Assembly: GCF_026013415.1 (NCBI RefSeq)
Contig: NZ_JAPDOK010000002.1
Coordinates: 682,001-746,000 of the forward strand
DNA from: Sphingomonas caeni
GTDB lineage: Bacteria > Pseudomonadota > Alphaproteobacteria > Sphingomonadales > Sphingomonadaceae
Direction: 5' to 3'
DNA: 64,000 nucleotides
Both the position numbers and the translations under genes were made by a program. Below, in pieces: positions 18,649 to 26,390 of this stretch; positions within the stretch are counted from its first letter, which is position 1; the number at the start of each line of letters is the position of its first letter. The notes under the pieces are model-generated. The model did not search any database, was not told the origin of the DNA, and was given only the letters and a program-made list of their open reading frames with translations.

Positions 18649-18936
18649 TCAGCCCACGATCCCCAGAATGTCCGATTCCTTCATGATGAGGAGGTCCTCA
18701 CCATTCACCTTGACCTCGGTGCCCGACCATTTGCCGAACAGGATGCGGTCGCCGGCCTTGACGTCGAGCGGGGTGACCTTGCCGTCTTCCGACTTGGCGC
18801 CGTTGCCGGCGGCGACGACTTCGCCCTCCTGGGGCTTTTCCTTGGCGGTGTCGGGGATGATGATGCCGCCGGCGGTCTTCTCTTCAGCCTCTACGCGGCG
18901 AACGAGAACGCGGTCGTGCAACGGACGAAAGTTCAT
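18649..18936 (-). CDS. groS: Co-chaperonin GroES
   Basis: 95 residues, standard length. It begins [20 protein letters not shown] and has the mobile loop [19 protein letters not shown] and DILGIVG at the end. GroES caps the GroEL ring. AAGGA lies about nine bases before the ATG. It is first in the groESL operon, behind a perfect CIRCE operator and a plausible vegetative promoter. Confidence 0.99.
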   Translation of the reverse strand: MNFRPLHDRVLVRRVEAEEKTAGGIIIPDTAKEKPQEGEVVAAGNGAKSEDGKVTPLDVKAGDRILFGKWSGTEVKVNGEDLLIMKESDILGIVG

Positions 18937-18970
18937 TGCCGGATCCTTCTAAGTGAGTGAGTGGTCCCTT

Positions 18971-18997
18971 TTAGCACTCATTTGACGTGAGTGCTAA
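18971..18997 (-). promoter_or_regulatory. CIRCE operator (HrcA site) of groESL
   Basis: TTAGCACTC, nine bases, GAGTGCTAA: an exact match to the CIRCE consensus, 35 bp upstream of the groES start. HrcA binds CIRCE and represses groESL except under heat or folding stress. hrcA is not in the window. Confidence 0.97.
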
Positions 18998-19005
18998 CGG
19001 GCGCT

Positions 19006-19034
19006 CATATGCGGTCGCACCCCTGCTTCGTCAA
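19006..19034 (-). promoter_or_regulatory. Probable groESL promoter
   Basis: On the minus strand TTGACG (19034-19029) and CATATG (19011-19006) are 17 bases apart, good sigma-70-type spacing. CIRCE begins nine bases downstream, covering the expected start site, which is the usual arrangement for HrcA repression. The -10 match is only moderate. Confidence 0.6.
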
Positions 19035-19192
19035 CGCCCCCCGGCAAGCATTTTTCGCTGCGCCGCCCCGGTTGCGGGACAGGAGCATCCCGGGGCGGGA
19101 CCGCTCTGTTTTGCCGGAATAACACACGCCGTTTACTCCGGGGTCATGCTCCCTTACCTAGGGGAGGTTATTGTCGCCGCAAGGAGCGAGCC

Positions 19193-21082
19193 GTGAATCT
19201 GATCAAGGGCGCCTGGAAGATATTGGTCGGGATCAAGGACGCGCTCGTCCTGGTCTTCATGCTGCTGTTCTTCAGCTTCCTGTTCATGGCGATGCAGGCC
19301 AAGCCCAACACGGTGATCCGCGAGGGCGCGCTGGTGGTGTCGCTCGACGGCCAGGTGGTCGAGCAGCCCGAAGAGGCCGATCCCTTTGCGGGCATCGGCG
19401 GCGGCAGCGAGGTGATGCGCCAGCATCGGCTGCGCGACGTGGTCCGCGCGCTTGACGCCTCGATCAAGGACAGCCGGGTGAAGGTCGTGGTGCTCGATCT
19501 CGACCGGTTCGCGGGGGGCTATCCGGCGGTGATCTCCGAAGTCGCGGCGGCGGTCGGCCGGGTCCGCGCGAGCGGCAAGAAGGTGCTCGCCTATGCGACC
19601 GCCTATACCGATTCGAGCTATCTGATCGCGGCCAATGCCAGCGAGGTCTGGGTGCATCCGTTCGGCGGCACCCTGTTCGCGGGGCCGGGGGGCAACCGGC
19701 TCTATTATCGCGGGCTGATGGACAAGCTCGGGGTCAATGTCCACGTCTACAAGGTCGGCAAGTTCAAGTCGGCGGTCGAGCCCTATACGCGGGCCGACAT
19801 GTCGCCCGAGGCGCGCGAGGCCAATGAGGCGATGTATGCCGCGATCTTCGGCCAGTGGAAGGAGGCCGTCGTCAAGGCGCGGCCCAAGGCGAGGATCGAC
19901 GATTATCTGACCAAGCCCGACGAAGTCGTCGCGGCGTCGAAGGGCGACCTGGCCGATGCCAATCTCGCCATGGGACTGGTCGACCGCAAGGGCGACCGGC
20001 TGGCCTTCGGCAGCCGCGTGGCGGAACTCGCCGGCAAGCGCGACGAGAAGCGCGCGGGCAGCTTCCGGGCGATCAAGCTCAGCGACTATATCGAGGCCAA
20101 TCCAAGCCCACGCGGCGGCGATGCGATCGGGGTGATCACGGTCGCCGGCGAGATCGTCGACGGCAAGGCCGGGCCGGGGGTTGCGGCGGGCGAGACGGTG
20201 AGCAAGTTGCTGCTCGACGGGCTGGCCAAGCATCGTTTGAAGGCGCTGGTGGTGCGCGTCGATTCGCCGGGCGGTTCGGTGCTCGCGTCGGAGCAGATCC
20301 GCCAGGCGATCCTGCAGGCCAAGGAGCAAGGGCTCCCCGTCGTGGTCTCGATGGGCGGGCTTGCCGCGAGCGGCGGCTATTGGGTGTCGACGCCGGGCGA
20401 CGTGATCTTCGCCGAGCCCAACACGATCACCGGATCGATCGGCATTTTCGGGATGATCCCGACCTTCGAGAAGACGCTCGCCAAGGTGGGCGTGACCACC
20501 GACGGGGTGAAGACCACGCCGCTCAGCGGCCAGCCCGATGTGATGGGCGGGACCAACGAGGTGACCGACCGGGTGCTGCAATCGGTGATCGAGCAGGGCT
20601 ATGCGCGTTTCACCGGGCTGGTCGCGAGCTCGCGCCACAAGACGGTGGCGCAGGTCGACGAGATCGGCCAGGGCCGTGTCTGGATCGGCGGGACCGCGCA
20701 CCAGCTGGGGCTGGTCGACCGGTTCGGCGGGCTCGACGATGCGATTGCCGAGGCCGCCAAGCGCGCCAAGCTCGACCCGGCCAAGGTGCATCCGGTCTTT
20801 TTCGAAAAGGCGCCGAGCGGCTGGAAGAACTTCCTCGGCGCGCTGTTCCGCGACGATGACAATGACGATTGGGCCGACAGCCCGGGCGGGCCCGACGCCT
20901 ATGCGCGGATCGCCGAGGCGCAACGCGCGACCTTCTTCCAAGCGGTGGGCGATGCACGGCGGATCGCGATGGGCGGATCGGTGCAGGTGCGCTGCCTCGA
21001 ATGCGCGGGGCTCGCCCCGGCCGCGCCGCGCGCCGAGGATCGCAGCCTGATTCAGCTGCTACTCGCACGCATCCTCGGATGA
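19193..21082 (+). CDS. sppA: Signal peptide peptidase SppA, 67 kDa type
   Basis: 629 residues from a GTG at 19193 with AAGGAG at 19181-19186. One membrane anchor lies at about residues 18-34. Two tandem S49 domains follow; the catalytic lysine should be K192 in GKFKSAVEPYTR and the nucleophile S393 in GGLAASGGYWVS, the spacing of long E. coli-type SppA. The enzyme degrades leftover signal peptides at the periplasmic face of the inner membrane. The C-terminus has an acidic linker (RDDDNDDW) and two cysteines in VRCLECAGL, not part of the core. A GNAT gene follows after 7 bp. Confidence 0.93.
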   Translation: MNLIKGAWKILVGIKDALVLVFMLLFFSFLFMAMQAKPNTVIREGALVVSLDGQVVEQPEEADPFAGIGGGSEVMRQHRLRDVVRALDASIKDSRVKVVVLDLDRFAGGYPAVISEVAAAVGRVRASGKKVLAYATAYTDSSYLIAANASEVWVHPFGGTLFAGPGGNRLYYRGLMDKLGVNVHVYKVGKFKSAVEPYTRADMSPEAREANEAMYAAIFGQWKEAVVKARPKARIDDYLTKPDEVVAASKGDLADANLAMGLVDRKGDRLAFGSRVAELAGKRDEKRAGSFRAIKLSDYIEANPSPRGGDAIGVITVAGEIVDGKAGPGVAAGETVSKLLLDGLAKHRLKALVVRVDSPGGSVLASEQIRQAILQAKEQGLPVVVSMGGLAASGGYWVSTPGDVIFAEPNTITGSIGIFGMIPTFEKTLAKVGVTTDGVKTTPLSGQPDVMGGTNEVTDRVLQSVIEQGYARFTGLVASSRHKTVAQVDEIGQGRVWIGGTAHQLGLVDRFGGLDDAIAEAAKRAKLDPAKVHPVFFEKAPSGWKNFLGALFRDDDNDDWADSPGGPDAYARIAEAQRATFFQAVGDARRIAMGGSVQVRCLECAGLAPAAPRAEDRSLIQLLLARILG

Positions 21083-21089
21083 TCGGTAG

Positions 21090-21653
21090 ATGATCGGGAT
21101 TCGGGCTGCGACGCCGGAAGACGCCGCCGCGATCGCCGCGATCTATGCGCCGCACGTGCTGACCGGCACCGTCTCGTTCGAGACAGAGCCGCCCGATGCG
21201 CGGGCGATGCGCACGCGGATGGCGGCGAGCGACGGCCTTTATCCGTGGATCGTCGCAACGACGGGCGAGGGCGATGAGAGCGGGGTGATCGGCTATGCCT
21301 ATGCCGGCAAGTTCCGCGAGCGGCCGGCCTATCGCTATGCCGTCGAGACCTCGATCTACATCGCCGATACCGCGCAGCGGCAGGGGGCCGGGCGGCTGCT
21401 CTACGAGGCGCTGATCGATACGCTGCGCGCCCAGGGCTTCGTCCATGCGATCGGCGGGATCGCGCTGCCCAACGACGCCTCGATCACGCTGCACGAGTCG
21501 GTGGGGTTCCGGCGCACCGGCGTGTACCGCGAGGTGGGGTACAAGCATGGCCGCTGGATCGATGTCGGCATCTGGCAATGCGAGCTCAACGAGCCGAGCG
21601 TGCCGCCGGTGGAACCGCGTCCGTTCAGCGAGGTGGGCGTCGTTCGGGCGTGA
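21090..21653 (+). CDS. GNAT N-acetyltransferase (phosphinothricin acetyltransferase type)
   Basis: 187 residues. GNAT features include RAATPEDAAAIAAIYAPHV at the N-terminus, the acetyl-CoA loop QRQGAGRLLYEAL, and LHESVGFRRTGVYREVGYKHG near the end. The sequence matches the pat/bar/YncA subgroup, which acetylates phosphinothricin or methionine-derivative amines; the real substrate here is unknown. It starts 7 bp after sppA, suggesting an operon, though no functional link is evident. Confidence 0.87.
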   Translation: MIGIRAATPEDAAAIAAIYAPHVLTGTVSFETEPPDARAMRTRMAASDGLYPWIVATTGEGDESGVIGYAYAGKFRERPAYRYAVETSIYIADTAQRQGAGRLLYEALIDTLRAQGFVHAIGGIALPNDASITLHESVGFRRTGVYREVGYKHGRWIDVGIWQCELNEPSVPPVEPRPFSEVGVVRA

Positions 21654-21656
21654 CTT

Positions 21657-21792
21657 CTTTCCGTTCGTCCTGAGGAGCGATTGAGTAGCTCCGCAGGAGC
21701 GTATCGAAAGCGCGTATCGAAGGAGCTGAGGCTCACGGTGCTTCGATACGGGCCTTCGACAAGCTCAGTCCCTACTCAGCACGAACGGAAAG
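21657..21792. repeat. Dispersed element with inverted CTTTCCGTTCGT ends
   Basis: Ends reading CTTTCCGTTCGT-CCTGAG and CTCAG-CACGAACGGAAAG are inverted, and the interior has further complementary pieces (GTATCGAAG, CTTCGATAC, TTCGACAAGCTCAG). It fills the gap between the convergent GNAT and SRPBCC genes. The TTCGACAAGCTCAG core is a familiar dispersed repeat in high-GC bacterial genomes. Confidence 0.65.
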
Positions 21793-21793
21793 A

Positions 21794-22717
21794 CTAATCG
21801 ACTCGCGTGTAACGCGTGGTGCGGTTGAAATGCGGGTTGGGCGAGGTGTCGCGCGCCTCGTAGCTGTCGGATGCGACGCGGACCCAGCGGGTCGAGAGGG
21901 CGATGCGGGTGCCGTCGGTGCCGACCCAGTCACTGGTGCCGAAATCGAGGCCCTGCCCGTCCTGGCGGACGCTGCCCTTCATCACCCCGCCGTCCATGCC
22001 GGTATAGGTGAAGCGGAGCTGCCGCGCGGCGCCGTCCCAGGCATAGATGGTCTCGCCGCCATAGACCTGCCTGTCGGCGCGGAAGACCTGGTGGCGGTCG
22101 CGGACAGCGCCCTCGGCGCGCTCGAAGCAATGATCGTTGCGGTCGCCATTGGGCAGGGTACCGCGCCAGCAATGGCCGACGAGAAAGTCGAGCGGAGCGG
22201 TGCCGAAGCGCGCGGCGAGCAGGTCGAGCGTGTAGCGGTTGCCCTTCTGGAAGAAGCCGAGCAGCGCATCGCCCTCATCGCCTGCGGCATAGCCGGTGCC
22301 GGTCAGGCGGACGCGCGTGCCGCCGTCTTCGGGGATCAGCTCGAGAAACTGGGTGACGCGGCCGAACGCCGCGGCGTGGGGGAAGCCGGGCGGGGTCTTG
22401 ACGTTGCGGAAGACGAGCAGGCGGCCGGGGAGCTGCGCGAGAATGCGCTGCTGGATATTGCCGGGGTCGCCGGGCCTGGCCGCGGCGGCGTAGCTCGTCT
22501 CGAGCGTGTCTCCGGTCAGCCAGGCATGGGCGACCGCCCAGCCTTCCCAGCCCCGGGCGGTGCTGACCGATTGCCACACCGAAGCGGGCGCGGCGGGGAC
22601 CCAGGCCTCGTGGATCAGCGTGCGGGTGCCGTCGGCCTCGGTGAGAATGCGGTCCTCGGCGCGGGCGGGCGCGGCGAAGGCCAGCAGGGCCAGAAGCAAC
22701 AGGATGACGCGCGGCAT
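21794..22717 (-). CDS. Secreted SRPBCC-domain protein
   Basis: 307 residues from the ATG at 22715-22717 (MPRVILLLLALLAFAAPARA, a signal peptide). The region after it (LIHEAWVPAAPASVWQSVST, then GWEGWAV) matches the start of the AHSA1/polyketide-cyclase branch of the START-like SRPBCC fold, usually a hydrophobic ligand pocket. The C-terminal half (FTYTGMDGGVMKGSV) resembles proteins that measure product modification, but I do not recognise a specific enzyme. Regulation is suggested by a strong palindrome 30 bp upstream. The ligand and role are unknown. Confidence 0.65.
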   Translation of the reverse strand: MPRVILLLLALLAFAAPARAEDRILTEADGTRTLIHEAWVPAAPASVWQSVSTARGWEGWAVAHAWLTGDTLETSYAAAARPGDPGNIQQRILAQLPGRLLVFRNVKTPPGFPHAAAFGRVTQFLELIPEDGGTRVRLTGTGYAAGDEGDALLGFFQKGNRYTLDLLAARFGTAPLDFLVGHCWRGTLPNGDRNDHCFERAEGAVRDRHQVFRADRQVYGGETIYAWDGAARQLRFTYTGMDGGVMKGSVRQDGQGLDFGTSDWVGTDGTRIALSTRWVRVASDSYEARDTSPNPHFNRTTRYTRVD

Positions 22718-22746
22718 GATCGACTCCCCTTGGGTTGCCGCGAGTG

Positions 22747-22766
22747 TTGATTGAACGATCAATCAA
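22747..22766. promoter_or_regulatory. TetR-type palindromic operator
   Basis: TTGATTGA, four bases (ACGA), TCAATCAA: a perfect eight-base inverted repeat 30 bp upstream of the SRPBCC gene. TTGATTGA-type palindromes are typical of TetR-family sites such as those of BetI relatives. No tetR gene is adjacent, so the regulator is elsewhere. Confidence 0.65.
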
Positions 22767-22801
22767 GTCAACCCCGTTCCTCGGGGCAGGCCGGGGAATG
22801 G

Positions 22802-23434
22802 TCAGTTGCGGCGATAGGCGGGAAGCGCGAGCTTCCAGTGGATCGCGGCACCGCGCAGCGCGAAGCCGGCGGTGGCGGCGATCAGGCCCGCGGCGAAGAC
22901 GGGCAGGCCGGCAAGGGTGAGGCCGACCTGGAGCAGGGCGGCGAGCGCGGCGGCGGTGACGTACAGTTCGCGCCGCATCAGGATCGAGGGCTCGCCGGCG
23001 AGCATGTCGCGGATGATCCCGCCCGAGCAGGCGGTGACCACGCCCATCACCATCGCGGGCACCGGCGGCACGCCGAAGCTGAGCGCCTTGGCCGCGCCGA
23101 ACGCGGCATAGGCAGCGAGCCCGGCGGCATCGAGCCAGTCGAACACGCTCGCGGTCCACCAGCGCTGCGGGGTGAACCACACCGCGAGCGCGACCCCCAT
23201 GCACAGCGCGGCCACGCTGGTGCCGTGCATCCAGAAGACCGGGGCATCGATCAGCAGATCGCGGATCGTGCCCCCGCCGACGCCGGTGACGAGCGCGAAA
23301 AAAGCGAGCGTGACGAAGGTCAGCCCGCGCCGCGCCGCCGCCAGCGCGCCGGTGGCGGCGAAGACGGCAATGCCGAACAGATCGAGCCAGGGCAGGATCG
23401 GTCCGATGCGGGCGGCGGCTTCGAGCGGGTCCAT
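22802..23434 (-). CDS. TRIC/UPF0126 (YadS-like) membrane channel protein
   Basis: 210 residues with about six to seven hydrophobic helices and two internally similar halves. GVGGGTIRDLLI in the first and ACSGGIIRDMLAGEPSIL in the second are the duplicated Gly-Gly-x-x-Arg-Asp motifs of the UPF0126 family. Bacterial members are related to trimeric intracellular cation channels, and some are linked to glycine uptake. The gene is monocistronic here, flanked by hairpins and by unrelated genes. Confidence 0.88.
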   Translation of the reverse strand: MDPLEAAARIGPILPWLDLFGIAVFAATGALAAARRGLTFVTLAFFALVTGVGGGTIRDLLIDAPVFWMHGTSVAALCMGVALAVWFTPQRWWTASVFDWLDAAGLAAYAAFGAAKALSFGVPPVPAMVMGVVTACSGGIIRDMLAGEPSILMRRELYVTAAALAALLQVGLTLAGLPVFAAGLIAATAGFALRGAAIHWKLALPAYRRN

Positions 23435-23480
23435 GGCGCCGCTGTTTCAGCTTGGCGGCGGGAGGTCAAATCGGGTTACC

Positions 23481-23505
23481 AATCCTCCCCGGCCAGGGGA
23501 GGATT
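23481..23505 (-). terminator. Hairpin after the serine hydrolase gene
   Basis: AATCCTCCCC and GGGGAGGATT pair around GGCCA, five bases past the stop of the minus-strand serine hydrolase. It is a variant of the hairpin at 743-769, so it is both a likely terminator and a dispersed repeat. Confidence 0.55.
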
Positions 23506-23509
23506 GATT

Positions 23510-24844
23510 TCAGCGCCGCTTGGCCAGCGTCTGGCGGCCATTCTGGAAGAGCGTCACCGCGTCGATCGCCCCCGAGGCGTCGCGGCGGAAGACGAGCTGG
23601 GCGTCGACTTCCTTGAGGAAGAAATGGTCGGGCTTTTCGGCGTGGAGGAGGAGCGGGCCCTGGCCGGTGGCCTGGACGATCAGCCTGCCGCCCTCCACCC
23701 GGACGACGAAGCTGAATTCGGGACTGACATCGTAGGTGCCGGCATAGGCGGCGAGCGCCTCGGGCGGCAGCGCGACTTCGACGCGCTCGGCCGCCAGCGT
23801 CACCGTGCCGCCGCGCGCGAGCGTCATCAGCGATGCGCCGAGCCGGTTGGGCGCGCGGCCGCTGAGATTGGCGAGCACCACCACGGTGATATGGCGCTCG
23901 GGATCATAGCCGAGCCAGGTGTTGAACCCCTCGATCCCGCCGCCGTGGGCATAGAGGGTTCCGCTGGCGTCACGCGTCACGCCGATCCCGAACGCATAGT
24001 TGTTCATCACCGGCGTGGTCAGCGCGGCGAGCGATGCGGGCTTGAGCAGCCTGCCGCCATAGAGGCCGGCCTGCCATCTGAGCAGGTCGTGCGTGGTCGA
24101 ATAGAGCCCGCCCGCGCCCTGGGGGATCGCCATCTCGATATAGTCGGCATTGACCATGCCGTTGGCGCCCGCCGAATAGCCCGAGGCGCGGTGCGCGATG
24201 ATCGCGGCGTGGCTGTCATAGCCGCTATCGGCCATACCGAGCGGCTTGAAGATATTGTCGGCGAGGAAATCGGCGTAGCGCTGTCCGCTCGCCTTCTCGA
24301 TGATCGCGGTGAGCAGGATATAGCCCGAATTGGAATAGCTCCACTTGGCGCCCGGCTCGAACTCGAGCGGCTTGTCGCGGAAGCGCGCGACGACCGCTTC
24401 GAGCGTTGTCGGGAGCGTCTTGAGCTGCTCATAGTCCGGGAACGCGGTAAGGCTGGGGACCCCCGCGGTGTGGCTGAGCAAGTGGCGGATCGTCACCTTG
24501 TCCCACGCTGCGGGAGCATCGGGGAGCCAGGTCTTGATCGGCGCGTCGAGGCTGAGCTTGCCGCGCTCGACGAGCAGCAGGACCGAGACCGCAGTGAACT
24601 GCTTGGTCAGCGAACCGAGGCGGAATTTGGTGTCGCCGTCATTGGCGGTCTTCCATTCGAGATTGGCCGAGCCATAGCCGCGGTCGAACAGGATCACGCC
24701 GTCGCGGGCGACGAGCACCGCGCCCATGAACTCGCCGCGATCGGCATCGGTGCGGACGATCGCCTCCATCCGCGCGGTGTCCTGCGCGGCGGCGGGCGAC
24801 GCGACGAGCATGAGAACGAGCAGGCTGAACAAAGCGCCGCGCAT
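23510..24844 (-). CDS. Secreted serine hydrolase, class C beta-lactamase fold
   Basis: 444 residues. The signal peptide is MRGALFSLLVLMLVASPAAA. The active-site motif SLTK has S78 and K81 (FRLGSLTKQFTAV); the Tyr motif is Y170-S-N (KWSYSNSGYILL); HGGGIEGF supplies the third motif. The family includes class C beta-lactamases, D-aminopeptidases and esterases; these motifs do not decide the substrate. A ~100-residue C-terminal beta domain (YAGTYDVSPEFSFVVRVEGG) is the lipocalin-like extension common in esterase or peptidase members, so a beta-lactamase role is not supported. Confidence 0.85.
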   Translation of the reverse strand: MRGALFSLLVLMLVASPAAAQDTARMEAIVRTDADRGEFMGAVLVARDGVILFDRGYGSANLEWKTANDGDTKFRLGSLTKQFTAVSVLLLVERGKLSLDAPIKTWLPDAPAAWDKVTIRHLLSHTAGVPSLTAFPDYEQLKTLPTTLEAVVARFRDKPLEFEPGAKWSYSNSGYILLTAIIEKASGQRYADFLADNIFKPLGMADSGYDSHAAIIAHRASGYSAGANGMVNADYIEMAIPQGAGGLYSTTHDLLRWQAGLYGGRLLKPASLAALTTPVMNNYAFGIGVTRDASGTLYAHGGGIEGFNTWLGYDPERHITVVVLANLSGRAPNRLGASLMTLARGGTVTLAAERVEVALPPEALAAYAGTYDVSPEFSFVVRVEGGRLIVQATGQGPLLLHAEKPDHFFLKEVDAQLVFRRDASGAIDAVTLFQNGRQTLAKRR

Positions 24845-24943
24845 GAAGAATCTCCCCGTGGTGTATTATGAGAGTGGCACACCTTGAGATGCCCCGTCAA
24901 ACTCGCCTCTGGCGGGCGCCGGCGGGAAGTCTAAATAGGGCGC

Positions 24944-25603
24944 ATGCATCGCACCGAACCCCCGCTCGCCGCCGCCGCCATCGCTCTTGCCGCGCTTGCC
25001 GGCTTTGTCGACGCCCTCGCCTTCACCAGTCTGGGCGGTTTCTTCGCCTCGTTCATGAGCGGCAATTCGACCCGGCTGGGCGTGAGCCTGGGGAGCGCGA
25101 CCTGGGGCAATGCGCTGACCGCGGGCGCGCTGGTGCTGAGCTTCGTCAGCGGGGTAATCCTGTCGAGCGTGATCGTCCGCGCGGCGCCCCGGCACGACAA
25201 GGGAGCTGTGATGGCGGCGGTGACCCTGTTGTTGGTTCTCGCTGCGGTGGCCGCGACCGTTTCGCCGGGGCCGATCGTCCTGCTGTTGCTCGCCGCGGCG
25301 ATGGGGACCGAGAATGGCGTGTTCACCCGCGACGGCGAGGTGGCGTTCGGGCTGACCTATCTGACCGGGTCTCTGGTCAAGCTGGGGCAGAAGCTCGCGG
25401 GCGCGCTGATGGGCGATGCCGAGCGCTGGGCGTGGGTGCCCCATCTCCTGCTCTGGGCGGGGTTCGTCGCGGGAGCGATCCTGGGGACGGGCGCGCAGGC
25501 GGCCTGGGGCTGGACCGCCTTGTGGTTCGCGGCGGCGGCCTCGGCGGCGCTGACCGGATTGATGGCGCGGATTGCGCGCGCGGGCGTGGGGGCGGCGGCA
25601 TGA
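24944..25603 (+). CDS. DUF1275 (YoaK-like) membrane protein
   Basis: 219 residues, about six hydrophobic helices. Family marks are GFVDALAFTSLGGFFASFMS and GNSTRLGV near the N-terminus and an ENGVFTRDGEVAFGLTYLTG motif in the middle. DUF1275 proteins are inner-membrane proteins of unknown function. The stop overlaps the start of the following GFA gene (ATGA), so the two are translationally coupled. Confidence 0.88.
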   Translation: MHRTEPPLAAAAIALAALAGFVDALAFTSLGGFFASFMSGNSTRLGVSLGSATWGNALTAGALVLSFVSGVILSSVIVRAAPRHDKGAVMAAVTLLLVLAAVAATVSPGPIVLLLLAAAMGTENGVFTRDGEVAFGLTYLTGSLVKLGQKLAGALMGDAERWAWVPHLLLWAGFVAGAILGTGAQAAWGWTALWFAAAASAALTGLMARIARAGVGAAA

Positions 25604-26064
25604 TCGAGGGACGCTGCGCCTGCGGGACCGTCAGCTACAAGCTGACCGCCGAGCCGATGATCGTCCATTGCTGCCATTGCAGCTGGTGCCAGCGCGAGAC
25701 CGGCAGCGCCTTCGTGCTCAACGCGGTGGTCGAGCGGTCGGCGGTTGAGGTCAGTGGCGAGCCCGAACTGGTGATGACCCCTTCGGCGAGCGGCAAAGGG
25801 CAGGAGATTGCGCGCTGCCCGGCATGCCGGGTCGCCTTGTGGAGCCATTATCCGGGGGCGGGGCGCAAGGCGGCGTTCCTGCGGGTAGGCGCGATGGCCG
25901 AGCCCGACGCCTGCCCGCCCGACGTGCACATCTTCACCTCGACCAAGCAGAATTGGGTGGCGCTGCCCGAGGGCGCGAAGGCGTTCGCGGAGTTCTACAA
26001 TCCCGCCGAAGTCTGGCCGGCGGAGATGCGGAGTCGCTGGGCGGCGATGATGGCTGCGGCGTGA
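25600..26064 (+). CDS. GFA-family zinc protein
   Basis: 154 residues. The zinc-binding cysteines of the glutathione-dependent formaldehyde-activating (GFA) fold are present: C6-A-C8-G, C25-H-C27-S-W-C30, and RCPACRVALW. Members resemble Gfa, but few have been shown to act on formaldehyde; S-(hydroxymethyl)glutathione synthase activity should not be assumed. Translationally coupled to the DUF1275 gene upstream. Confidence 0.88.
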   Translation: MIEGRCACGTVSYKLTAEPMIVHCCHCSWCQRETGSAFVLNAVVERSAVEVSGEPELVMTPSASGKGQEIARCPACRVALWSHYPGAGRKAAFLRVGAMAEPDACPPDVHIFTSTKQNWVALPEGAKAFAEFYNPAEVWPAEMRSRWAAMMAAA

Positions 26065-26072
26065 AGCTAGTG

Positions 26073-26105
26073 GTAATGACATTACTATTGATGTTCTAGA
26101 CATCA
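26073..26105. promoter_or_regulatory. Two adjacent palindromes upstream of the XRE-SulP operon
   Basis: GTAATG-A-CATTAC (26073-26085) and TGATGT-TCTAG-ACATCA (26089-26105) are perfect six-base inverted repeats three bases apart, 28-60 bp before the XRE regulator start, in the most AT-rich spot nearby. Small XRE regulators often repress their own operon through such sites. The first palindrome begins right after the GFA stop. Confidence 0.55.
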
Positions 26106-26132
26106 CCTCTAAGGTTTGATACACGAGCATCG

Positions 26133-26390
26133 ATGATCACCGCGGCTCAGATGCGCGCCGCGCGCGCCTTGCTCGGCATCGACCAGAAGCAGCTGGCCGA
26201 GATGTCGGGCGTTTCGCTGCCGACGATCCAGCGGATGGAGGCGAGCGAGGGCAATGTCCGCGGCGTGGTCGACACGCTCACCAAGGTGATCGATGCGTTC
26301 GAGCGCGGCGGCGTGGTGCTGATCGGCGATGGCGCGCCGAGCGCCGATGGCGGGCGCGGCGTGCGCTTCAGGGAGCCGAGACCGCGATGA
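26133..26390 (+). CDS. Small XRE-type helix-turn-helix regulator
   Basis: 85 residues. The helix-turn-helix is QMRAARALLGIDQKQLAEMS followed by GVSLPTIQRMEAS, the Cro/C1 pattern. The rest (VDTLTKVIDAFERGGVVLIG) resembles small single-domain regulators found beside transporters. It overlaps sulP as ATGA, so regulator and transporter are coupled; it probably autoregulates the pair through the palindromes just upstream (inference). Confidence 0.85.
   Translation: MITAAQMRAARALLGIDQKQLAEMSGVSLPTIQRMEASEGNVRGVVDTLTKVIDAFERGGVVLIGDGAPSADGGRGVRFREPRPR

Noticed and set aside
21090..21653. Phosphinothricin resistance gene
   Set aside because: Family resemblance does not prove this substrate; many such GNATs are chromosomal with other amine substrates.
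23510..24844. Class C beta-lactamase (antibiotic resistance)
   Set aside because: Only the general fold motifs are shared; the C-terminal beta domain and lack of an ampR-type context favour an esterase or peptidase.
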